From Galdieria partita (Eukaryota > Rhodophyta > Bangiophyceae > Galdieriales > Galdieriaceae): a DNA stretch of 64,000 bases. Each line of letters opens with the position of its first letter. The stretch's first letter is position 1. Below the pieces are notes generated by a model. It saw only the letters and a list, made by a program, of their open reading frames with translations. It was not told the DNA's origin and made no database searches. Position numbers and translations under genes: made by a program. Below are positions 41,033-50,292 of the stretch, piece by piece. The DNA lies in assembly GCA_025991245.1 (NCBI GenBank), contig BQMJ01000026.1, forward strand, positions 124,001 to 188,000. The letters are read 5' to 3'.

Positions 41033-44000
41033 ATGATTACTTTTCATTGTTCTAGACACAACGTTATACAAAGTTTGCGAAATGTGATTCGATACGATGC
41101 TTTGGAAACCTTCAAGTTGCCACAAGTACGTAATCCTTGAGACCTTATTACCCCTGTTTTGAAATATCATACCAGCGCTCATTATTTCAACGAGCTGGTT
41201 TCTATTGTGAAGATAATGAACACAGTAACAAAGATGATAAGAAACCTTTCAACAAAGGAGCAGAATCGACGGGAAATGGGGACAACTTTTCGGGGAACAA
41301 CGCTATCACCCCTTATCAACCAAGTGGAAAAGATGCCAATAGTAACGGAGAATCGGGTAAAAACCAATTGTTGCAGGCAAGTGGTAGTCTTATGACTGCA
41401 TGGGTTTAGGCTGATGGGTCTATTTGTAGAAGTTTTCACGTCCTCAAGGTCCTGCAGAACTTCCAGCCATTCCATTATTTAGAAGACCTTTGTTTCCTGG
41501 AGTAGTGGCGCCCATTACGGTTTCTGATCCTGCCGCCTGTGAAACCTTTATTAGCCTATTTCGATCGGGTTTTCGTTATGTTGGACTGTTTCTTCATAGA
41601 AATGCTGGACAAATTGGAGCTCCTTGGTCAGGACAAGTATCTCATGAGACAACTCATTCTATGGACTCTTCTTCAATCGAACAAAAAAGTGAAGTGGATG
41701 AAGAAACAGAAGAAAATCAAGCCAAGAATGAAGACTCTCAGAGCACAATTCATCAACATCCTCTTTTTACGAATCCTTCCGAGTTGTATCGAGTTGGAGT
41801 ATTGGCTGAATTATTTCGAGTTATTCCTCGTTCAACTGGAATCGAGTTGACTTTTCTATGTCACCATCGAATTAGATGGACAAGTGTTGGGAAGATAAAG
41901 CCTATTTTGTACCTCCAAACAGAACCGATTAGAGAGGAACCCGTAAACATTCATGACCCACAAGTAAGTTATCCATTGTAGGTTCAAGTCTCATTGGGAT
42001 ATATATATAGGTGCGCGCCTATGCTTTAGCCATTGTGGAAACTTTGAAGGAAATCATGAACACTGGATCGTTGTATAAGGAACAGTTGCAACTTTTATTG
42101 GAAAGTGTTGATGTCAACAATCCTTATCAGTTGGCTGATTTAGGAGCGTCGCTTACATCAGCGGATCCGCATTCTCTTCAACAAGTTTTGGAAGGTATGA
42201 ATAATATTGATGCGTTTATATATGTAGTGATAATAACTGAATTTCTGTCTCCTTTTTTGTCATAGCAATGAGATTAGAGGACAGACTGGTGAAAACATTG
42301 AATTTGTTAAAGACAGAATTGGAAACTGCGCGAGTACAACAAAAGATTAACAAGCAAGTAGAAGTAAGTTGTACGAATGTTGAGGAGGAACATGAAATGT
42401 AAAATTTTCATTAGGAAAGTGTTTCAAATGCTCAGCGAAGATATTTTTTGACGGAACAATTGAAATATATTAAAAAGGAGTTGGGCTTAGAAAAGGATGA
42501 AAAGGAGACATTATTGACCAAATTTCGAGAAAGAATGGAAAAGAAAGCAATTCCAAAACAAGCCAAAGCTGTTATTGAAGAAGAATTATCAAAACTTAGT
42601 CTTTTAGAACCAGCTAGTTCTGAGTATTCTGTTTCTCGAAACTACTTGGAATGGCTGACAAGTTTACCTTGGGGCATCACTACGATGGATAAGTTGGATT
42701 TGAAACATGCCGAAAAAGTATTGGAAGAAGACCATTATGGCTTAAAAGACGTAAAACAACGCATTTTGGAATTTATTGCCGTTGGAAAGTTGAAAAACTC
42801 CATTCAAGGAAAGATTATTCTGTTTTCTGGTCCACCAGGAGTTGGTAAAACGAGTGTTGGAAAGAGTATAGCGAGAGCATTGGGAAGAAATTTTTATAGG
42901 TAATGTGTAGAGAATATATGGAAGAAATGAACTATTGAAGGTTGGAAAAAGATTTTCGGTTGGAGGAATGAGCGATGTTTCTGAAATCAAAGGCCATCGA
43001 CGTACTTATGTAGGAGCAATGCCTGGGAAATTAATACAAGCTTTAAAAGTCGCAGGATCATCCAATCCTCTTATTATGATCGATGAAATTGACAAATTAG
43101 GAACGGGTTTTCAAGGGAGTCCTGCCGATGCTCTATTGGAGGTTTTGGATAGAGAACAGAACTCTGCCTTTTTGGATCATTATTTGGATATTCCTTATGA
43201 CTTATCTCAGGCATGTGTAGAAACTGTATGTTTGTAGGCCATATACAGATTCAAAAGTTGTTAGGTTTTGTTCATATGTACTGCCAATTTGACAGAAGAT
43301 ATTCCACTTCCATTATTAGATAGAATGGAACATATAGAGTTGCCTGGATATGTATTGGATGAGAAAATTGCTATTGCCAAAAAGTATCTCGTTCCCAAAG
43401 CTCGAAAGGAGTCCGGTATCAAAGCTTCCCATGTCATTATTAGAGACTCTGCGCTGCGTGCACTGGCTGAAGAATATTGCAAAGAACCAGGTGTGCGAGA
43501 TTTGCGCAATAAGATTGACGCCATATATCGCAAAGCTGCATTAAAAATTGCTGAGGAATCTTCTTCTTCCCGTAAGTTGTCTTGAATTGATTTTGAACGG
43601 AGAAATGAACGCTATTGCTCTAGAGAAACAAAAGATATCTATTTCTCAATCCGATTTGAAAGAATATATTGGAACTCCGCGTTTCAAAGATTGGCGAATT
43701 TATGAAATGACACCTGCAGGAGTTGCTATTGGACTATCCTATACGCGATTGGGAGGTTCTCTTTTATATATTGAGGCAATCGATACGGCCAGTGGCAAGG
43801 GTTCTTTAAAGACCACTGGTAGACTGGGTCAAGTCATGACAGAAAGTACAGATATAGCCTATTCTTTTGCCAAAGGTTACTTGAAAACAATACAAGCAGC
43901 CAATCGTTTCTTTGAAACTGCTTCTATTCATTTGCATTTTCCTGAAGGAGCTTCTTCTAAAGAAGGTCCCAGTGCTGGATGTGCCATTGTAAGTGTCATT

Positions 44001-44418
44001 TTCATGGATGAAGTGATATTTGATTTTTCTAGGTCACAGCATTGTTAAGTTTGGCTATGAATATTCCTGTTTCTGAGAAACTGGCAATGACTGGAGAAAT
44101 TACATTGACTGGAAAGGTATTGGCAGTTGGTGGCATTCGAGAAAAGGTTATGGCAGCTCGACAAGGAAACATGAAAACTGTAATATTACCTGCAGGGAAT
44201 AAGAGTGACTGGGAAGAGTTGGATGACTGTGTGAAGGATGGAATGCGAGGAATCTTTGTGAAGGAATATAGTGAAGTAAGTAAACCAAGGATGGCTGCAG
44301 AAGGTGATTCATAAATGATTAGGTTTTTCAAGTTGCTTTTCCTTCCATCAGGTTGGAACGCAAATCTCCTAAAAAGAATTCTCATCAGGAAGATACGAGT
44401 ATTTCAGTAGTTGCTTAG
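41033..44418 (+). CDS. LON1: Mitochondrial Lon protease
   Basis: Eleven exons: 41033..41125, 41176..41376, 41430..41963, 42011..42194, 42266..42363, 42415..42899, 42952..43210, 43265..43571, 43624..43988, 44033..44275 and 44323..44418. The product is about 954 residues. The first exon gives a basic presequence ([20 protein letters not shown]). The substrate domain begins [22 protein letters not shown]+ motifs are [13 protein letters not shown] (Walker A) and MIDEIDK (Walker B), with [20 protein letters not shown]. The catalytic Ser is in EGPSAGCAI and the Lys in [12 protein letters not shown]. It degrades damaged matrix proteins. Intron 2 is GC-AG (donor GCAAGT). Intron 7 is either GC-AG, giving [12 protein letters not shown] as in other Lons, or GT-AG with two extra residues. 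Confidence 0.93.
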
Positions 44419-44447
44419 AAACGTGCATTTTGTCATTCCATCATAGA

Positions 44448-45299
44448 ATGCCTATTGCCGCAGCAAGTCGATTTTGGGGTACTCAAAAGGAAGAATATGA
44501 TGCTCTTCATTCCTTGGTATCCGACTTGTTGAGTTGTGTAGACCTTGTGCTAATACTCGTTAGAACAGACTTGGATAAAACCGATAGTTTGGACCGATTA
44601 GGAAAGGACTATTCTCCTCTACTGGGAAATCAACTCGTGTTGTTGAGCACAAACCAAGAATATACACTTACTCAAGGCCTCAACTATTTGTTCACAACTG
44701 CTTCCAAGTGGTTCCATGAAAGGAATCAACAGGAACAGAAGTCTTTGTTCTTATTGGTCTCTGTAGAAATACGCCTCAACTCCTGCATTCCATATTTGGC
44801 AAGCGTTGTGGATGAAAATACACTTTGTGCGGGTTGTGCACTTTCTCAGGAACATGTGCAAGTACAAAGCATAGGATTAGATTGGTTGGAAACAAAGTTA
44901 TCGTTGAGACAACAGTATGTTGGAACGATAGAACCTGTTTGTTCAGTTCTATTGTCTGCCTTCACTTGTCCTTGGAATACTTGTTGTTTATGGAATATGA
45001 AGCATTTGCAACGAACAGGTTTCCTTATGATAGCTGATTGGGTGAGACCACCAGGGATGGAAGAAGTGGCTGTTATTGCAGTCCAACAAAAGTTATTTGG
45101 AATAGCACAACGACAAGTGAAATTAGTATATCTTCCTAGTCAATGGGCCCCTTGTAGATATATGCAAGGCTATTCTGTTGCCAGAATGCGTTGTCACGAG
45201 GAAAAGATGCGTTCCAAACAACAACGCACTCGAGAAATGATACAACAGTTGGGTAGTTACACACCACGAGTGATGATTTGTGTTCCCGAGTCGCTATAA
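44448..45299 (+). CDS. Uncharacterised protein
   Basis: 283 residues from MPIAAASRFWGTQKEEYDAL, starting 29 bp after the Lon stop on the same strand. I do not recognise it. Seen: a hydrophobic strand-helix pattern LLSCVDLVLILVRTDLDK like a small-GTPase strand, a Cys-rich middle (CAGCALS, CPWNTCCLW), ADWVRPPGMEEVAVIAVQQK and a basic C-terminal helix (RMRCHEEKMRSKQQRTREM). A 42 nt GT...AG stretch in the middle is a possible in-frame intron. The model is less certain than its neighbours. Convergent with the desaturase gene, 13 bp between stops. Confidence 0.5.
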   Translation: MPIAAASRFWGTQKEEYDALHSLVSDLLSCVDLVLILVRTDLDKTDSLDRLGKDYSPLLGNQLVLLSTNQEYTLTQGLNYLFTTASKWFHERNQQEQKSLFLLVSVEIRLNSCIPYLASVVDENTLCAGCALSQEHVQVQSIGLDWLETKLSLRQQYVGTIEPVCSVLLSAFTCPWNTCCLWNMKHLQRTGFLMIADWVRPPGMEEVAVIAVQQKLFGIAQRQVKLVYLPSQWAPCRYMQGYSVARMRCHEEKMRSKQQRTREMIQQLGSYTPRVMICVPESL

Positions 45300-45312
45300 A
45301 GCACAATCATTT

Positions 45313-46284
45313 TTATTGCGCATGTAGGTTACCCTTTTTTTGAACATGATGAGGAACCCAACCCCATTGAGTATATAAATAGTGTTCCAGTTTCCCATAG
45401 AATTGTATGTTGTCCAAAAATTCGTTACATATTCCACTAACGATACAATAATTCTTATGAAAAGGAGGTTGGTGATGCTTTCCATGTGCTTTGACGGATA
45501 ACAAAATTCCCATTTGTTGAAGGAATGTTATCCATGAAGAAGGAGGTTTCGCCTGATGTGCCCATTGATGAGTTTGTTGAGCAAACACTGTAAAGAATCC
45601 AAAACTGGTAAATATGATTTGAATGAAGTGAGGAATAGGAGCAACCAACAATAAGAAGAGGAATGGACAAGAGATAAGACAAGTTGTTGCGAGAAGATTA
45701 CAAAATGGACGATGGGTTATTGTCCAAGGATGTTGATGATGTCCTTGAAAAGCGACACATTGTTTGCCAATAAAAGGAGTACGTTCATTTCCATAGTTGT
45801 CTAAAAACCAATGAACCAATCCGGAAAAGAAATCGGCTGCTATGTATCCCATGAATAGGCAACCGATATCCATTGTAACGAGTTGCAATGCGCGAGGAAT
45901 AGCTTCAAGTAGAGATGTATACTCTTGACTCGATAGGGCCTGGGTGGTATATTGAATGTTTCTAAGAAATAATGTGGCCAGAATGCAAAGAGTTGTACAA
46001 GTTACGATACGTTGATACCAAAATACTTGCAGTGTGTCTCCTTGTAATACCAAGATGGGTTGAATACGTTTGGAGTTGGCACTTGTAGTGTTTGTCTTTT
46101 CTGCAAAAGCTTGATGTTGAGGATCCAAGTCTATGAGAGATAGTTTTCCTACTGCTCCAAAGGATTCTCTTGCACAACACCAGAGAAATGGAAACACCTT
46201 GATTCTACAAAATGGCTGTCTATATAATTTGCTTGATAGAAGAGAAGCTGGAAACCGAGGCAAATGAGAATGCACAAACGCCAT
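45313..46284 (-). CDS. FAD4: FAD4-like plastid lipid desaturase (TMEM189/Kua family)
   Basis: 323 residues, single exon. The N-terminal 80 residues look like a transit peptide plus linker. The desaturase core has His-rich metal motifs: GYIAADFFSGLVHWFLDNYG, FQGHHQHPWTITHRPF, FAQQTHQWAHQAK and VKAHGKHHQPPFHKNYCIVS. These match plant FAD4, which makes the trans-delta3 double bond of 16:0 in phosphatidylglycerol in thylakoids, and the related plasmanylethanolamine desaturase. Several membrane segments surround the motifs. Given the leader and the algal host, the FAD4 role is preferred. Confidence 0.85.
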   Translation of the reverse strand: MAFVHSHLPRFPASLLSSKLYRQPFCRIKVFPFLWCCARESFGAVGKLSLIDLDPQHQAFAEKTNTTSANSKRIQPILVLQGDTLQVFWYQRIVTCTTLCILATLFLRNIQYTTQALSSQEYTSLLEAIPRALQLVTMDIGCLFMGYIAADFFSGLVHWFLDNYGNERTPFIGKQCVAFQGHHQHPWTITHRPFCNLLATTCLISCPFLFLLLVAPIPHFIQIIFTSFGFFTVFAQQTHQWAHQAKPPSSWITFLQQMGILLSVKAHGKHHQPPFHKNYCIVSGICNEFLDNIQFYGKLEHYLYTQWGWVPHHVQKKGNLHAQ

Positions 46285-46522
46285 TCAATAACAACTTAAA
46301 TGTAGACTCGTGAAATGGTGGAACATGTAGAAATGATGTGCCATCTTTTCCACCACGAATTGAATGATATGTGGCGTCAACAACTTGAGGACTTGTCAAT
46401 AGATGAATCATAATAAAGCGATTCTTTCTCTTCCATGAGAAGAAGACTCCAACATGGTTATTGGTCGTCGCGAGTAACTACAACATGTGGTCTAGCCGTT
46501 TGGAATCATTCATTGGACAATT

Positions 46523-47136
46523 ATGGCACGTCGAGGTGTATGGGAACTTGAAAAGATCACTTTATATTACTGTCTTAAAGGTGGAAGTAGTCAAGGTACT
46601 CGTGGTTTTGTTGAAGAAAGATTGGCTTCTTTTGCAAAAGACAATCCACAAATACAATTCGAAACAGTGATAGAAGAGGGACACCCCGAAGCAGTGGGTT
46701 TGTACCGTAAGAGCGAATCGGTCGAGATACGGAATAGATAAACTGTTCTTCTTTAGGTAATGGGTATAAGCGTACTTTAAGTCTGCGTAATTTGGAACCT
46801 ATAGAAGTACATGACCACTTGCTGTATCTGCGAAATACTTGGGGAGAACCCGAACAGAAACATAGCAAAATTTCTTATGGAGTCATAAGTAGTACACCTT
46901 CCGTACAAGGCTATTGGCGCACAGAACCGGATCTGGAAGCACCTTGTTCTGTACGTCGTAGCTATCTGGGACAAATTCCTCCCGATGTCCCACCACAGTT
47001 TCGCTACTTTGCACAAGTACAAAGAGAATTGGGTCTAGCAGGCGTTACAGAACTGTTGCAAAACCTTGGATGTAGTAAATGGGTCGTATCTGGAATGACT
47101 GGCGTAAAAGTCAAAAGTAGAAAAAAGAGAAACTAA
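46523..47136 (+). CDS. MRPL43: Mitochondrial ribosomal protein mL43
   Basis: Two exons, 46523..46706 and 46757..47136, intron 50 nt. The product is 187 residues. Signatures of the L51/S25/CI-B8 thioredoxin-like domain: MARRGVWELEKITLYYCLKG, GGSSQGTRGFVEERLASFAK and, across the splice, GLYRNGYKRTLSLRNLEP. A lineage-specific C-terminal extension follows (residues 105-187) ending in basic KVKSRKKRN. Large-subunit component of the mitoribosome. Its TAA stop overlaps the TAG stop of the convergent SDR gene. Confidence 0.87.
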
Positions 47137-47937
47137 TTTTTAACAGAGGATAGGCCACCATCTATAGGGAATACTTGACCCGTGATCCAATCATTTTCAG
47201 GATGTAATAAAAATGCTGCCAATTGAGCTACTTGTAAAGGATTTCCTATTCTTCCCAACGGATGCATAGCAGTCGAAGCCTTGAGAGATTGGCTATTACT
47301 TGTTAGAAACTTGGCAAGTGGAGTATCCACTAATCCTGGAGCAACACAGTTCACTCGAATATTTTTGGATGCAAAAGTAGCAGCACTAGACATGGCAAGT
47401 CCCACAATTCCAGCTTTGGCTGCAGCTATTGCCTCATGATTGGCAACTCCATGTAAGGCAACAGCAGAAGTGAAATGAAGAATGGAACCGCCTTGTGGAC
47501 TTTTCAACATTCGTTTGATGATACTCTTAGAGAAATAGAATGAGGTAAATAGATTGGTTTCTATTGCGTTTTTAAACTCTTGCTCTGAAGTTGCTGTTAT
47601 CGGCTTTAATAAGATACTTCCTACCAAATTTGCAGCTCCTACCAAAGTTCCTGGTCTCTCATCAGCAAATTGAACGAAAGCTTCAACCTATATCCAGTAA
47701 CAATAACAAAATAACAACTTCTCCTCCAACAGTTGTATGATATTGACCAACCTGTTTAGAATCACACGCGTCGACAGGAAACGTCTCTATTCCTGGAATA
47801 GCTTTGGATAATTCTGCCAACTTTGATTCTGATCTTGAACCCACAACAATATGTGTATTTTCTCTTTTCAAAAGATGACAGAGTTGAGTTCCTATGCCTC
47901 CAGATCCCCCAAGAAGCACATATTTCCACTGTGACAT
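47133..47937 (-). CDS. Short-chain dehydrogenase/reductase
   Basis: Two exons, 47752..47937 and 47133..47687, intron 64 nt with donor GTTGGT. The product is 246 residues. Rossmann motif YVLLGGSGGIGTQLCHLLKR (GxxxGIG), then GSRSESKL; the Arg suggests NADPH. NAG-type region reads VGAANLVGS. At the catalytic site, Ser lies in ILHFTSAVALHG, but the usual YxxxK Tyr is replaced: the text is HEAIAAAKAGIVG, giving H/E-AIAAAK. PGLVDTP and a C-terminal GQVFPIDGG are canonical. Loss of the Tyr may mean altered chemistry. The substrate is unknown. Confidence 0.8.
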
Positions 47938-48273
47938 GATAACCAAAACAAGTATGTAGCCCACTAAAGAAGAATTACCTTGCTGCGAAATAAATACCAC
48001 AAAGAGACAAATGGATTGGCTCTACTCATTCGAGAAAGAAATTGTCCAATGGCGAACAAACGGAGCGGATTATTCTTTCCGATAAGCAATACATTTCGAG
48101 TCCTATTGCTTGAATGATGTTCAACTACAATATCTTTGCGTGAATACTCATCTCCTTATAAACAATAGCAATCTATCTGATATAGAAGAGAAACGGGAGT
48201 AAAATAATATAAAGGACAACGTTATTATTCACTTTGTATTTCGAGTTTGAAAAAGTATCATATTTGCCTGGAA

Positions 48274-49385
48274 CTAGTCACTACTATATCTACTACTACT
48301 ACTACTACTGCTGCTGCTGCTGTAGACATAGTAACTGTCGGCGTCACTGTCAAAACTTTCATTGCTCGTGCTATAATAACTCGACGATGCTGCTTCGCTA
48401 GAATTATCACCAGATGACTCATCCCACTTTGACTCCAACCTCACTCGTGCATGACTGTAGCTTACATGAAATCAGTCAAAAAACACTAAACTGCACTAAA
48501 CCTCAAATACACACCCCGAAATTTGGAAGAGATCGAAATGTTTATTGCCCTGTATACTTCCTGTACCTGATTGTTTTACTAGAAATATCAGATCACCTGA
48601 TATATTCATCTTTCATAAGACTTACTTCTCTTGGGAGAATCAATCAGCTGACCATGGACATCAGTTTCTGCATAACATTCTGAAATATAATGTCCTGGTC
48701 TTTCGCATCTAAAACAAGCTTGTCTGGAGTAGTATTCAGCGTATTGAGCAGTTCCACCTTCGTTCAATTTGTTTCTCTTGGGAGAATCAATCAACTGACC
48801 GTGGGCATCAGTTTCTGCATAACATTCTGAAATATAATGTCCTGGTCTTCCGCATCGAAAACAAGCTTGTCTGGAGTAGTATTCAGCGTATTGAACAGTT
48901 CCACCTTCGTTAAACTTAGCAGTCGAACAATCTGCAGCTACATGCCCTGTAGAACCGCAAAAATAACAGGCACCTGCAAAGGCGTCTAATGCTCTTTGAA
49001 TGGTTTCTTTGTCCTCTTCTTTAAGGTTAAAAGCAGTATAAGGACCTCCTCGAACGTTTTCTATGCCGTAACGTGACATATATTCTTTGGTTAAGTTCTC
49101 TTCGTGCCAACCATCTCTTTGTTCTTGACAGTCAAATAGGTCTATGGGTGGGAAATGTGACGTCCAAACACTTCCAGTTCCCTCATTATGTTGAGCTATT
49201 CTTTGACTCAGATTGGTGGTGGACCCAATGTACCACTTATCTTGCTGTAGCTTTAAAACATAAATGTACCTCTTTCTGGAGCTATCACTTGACATCTCAC
49301 ATGGACAGCTTCTCCCTGAGGGAATCTCCCACTCATTCCCAAAGATGAATGACGCAGTTGATCGGTTGTCCAAATAAGATGTCAT
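48274..49385 (-). CDS. GIY-YIG nuclease-domain protein with three CCHC zinc knuckles and Ser-rich tail
   Basis: Three exons, 48626..49385, 48515..48578 and 48274..48454, introns 47 and 60 nt. The product is 334 residues. The GIY-YIG domain (residues 40-118) shows YIYVLKLQQDKWYIGSTTNL, the Arg in SQRIAQH and the Glu in WHEENLTKEY. Three CX2CX4HX4C knuckles follow: CYFCGSTGHVAADC, CFRCGRPGHYISEC and CFRCERPGHYISEC. The last two lie in a 49-residue tandem duplication. The spliced tail is acidic/Ser-rich (SSGDNSSEAASSSYYSTS) and ends in a poly-Ser run encoded by a microsatellite. No reverse transcriptase is nearby. It probably binds and cuts nucleic acid; the target is unknown. Confidence 0.75.
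48291..48322. repeat. (CTA)n(CTG)n trinucleotide repeat, coding on minus strand
   Basis: About ten triplets, read as AGC/AGT serine codons in the last exon of the GIY-YIG gene. The adjoining stretch 47938..48273 upstream of the SDR gene holds nothing else recognised. Confidence 0.85.
48626..48919 (-). repeat. 147 bp tandem duplication inside the GIY-YIG gene
   Basis: Two adjacent 147 bp copies (boundary about 48772), each encoding 49 residues with one CCHC knuckle. By eye the copies differ at about ten positions, so the duplication looks recent. It keeps frame. Confidence 0.85.
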
Positions 49386-50292
49386 CTTTCGTTTTCATTA
49401 TCTTCTCAAAAGAAATTCTATTTCTACCTTTGCATACGTTCTTCAGGTATCTTTACAATTTTGGTGTTCTATTCGCTTATCCACCGCTCTTCGAGTTGCA
49501 TTGGTAACTCATATTTGTATCATCGCTTTAAACAGAAAATATGATCTGTGCACATCTATCATTCTTCTTCCTCTTTCTGGAATGTGCAAAGTAATGAGTC
49601 CAAAAAGCATTCAGTTCTTATTGAATATCCTTGCCAGCTTGTTTTCTATTTGAAACTATTCCAAATATTGTGAGCATCCAAGATTGCAACAGGAGATAAA
49701 GACGACCAAATATTTCAATCAAGCTACAACTTGAGACACTATACATAACTTCTAATAGGGCCAGAATGGTAACAATGAATGTGCAATAGCCTTAACTTTC
49801 GGAAGACACTATTAAATCCTTGGTTTCATCAACACAAAGAAAGACCTATCACGTAGTATGCCGTACAACTTAGAGGAAGAAATCTTTATCTTTTCATAGT
49901 TCGGTAAACCTCTCCAATAACCAAAGCTCTCAAGTACTTGAATATTATTTCTGATGATGTACAGTAAGGCGCGCTTGGTCAAATGGAAGTGGCAGATTTA
50001 AAGTGAGGCTGAGTTGGAACGTTTGTCGGCAAGTATCTATGAAAAGCGCGCTACGTGCTGGATTCCAGCTCTACTTGGCACAGTTACTTTTGAAAAACTC
50101 TATTTGTGTAGTCTTTTGCTGAATAGGCCCAGTTAGAAGATACCTTCTGTTTGTTTGACGGGACTTGAGGAGGCTGACTGTAATTGACTGACTTTTTTTT
50201 ATAATATTCCATTTGATAGTTCAATTTAATTTCACAACTGGTTGCAACACGAGGAACTAAAATAAGTACAGTTGTCTATATTTGTGAATGAA
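49386..50292. other. Long intergenic region between GIY-YIG and BRCA2 genes
   Basis: About 900 nt without a coding frame I can support. A 7 bp GC-rich inverted repeat (GCGCGCT at 49969, AGCGCGC at 50045) stands out in AT-rich sequence. It presumably holds both divergent promoters. Confidence 0.5.

Noticed and set aside
48626-49385. Fragment of a mobile element (zinc knuckles next to GIY-YIG, as in some Penelope-like elements)
   Set aside because: No reverse transcriptase, no terminal repeats, and two spliceosomal introns in a coherent gene.
49950-50020. Possible C/D-box snoRNA (TGATGA and CTGA)
   Set aside because: No terminal stem and the first C-box base does not fit.
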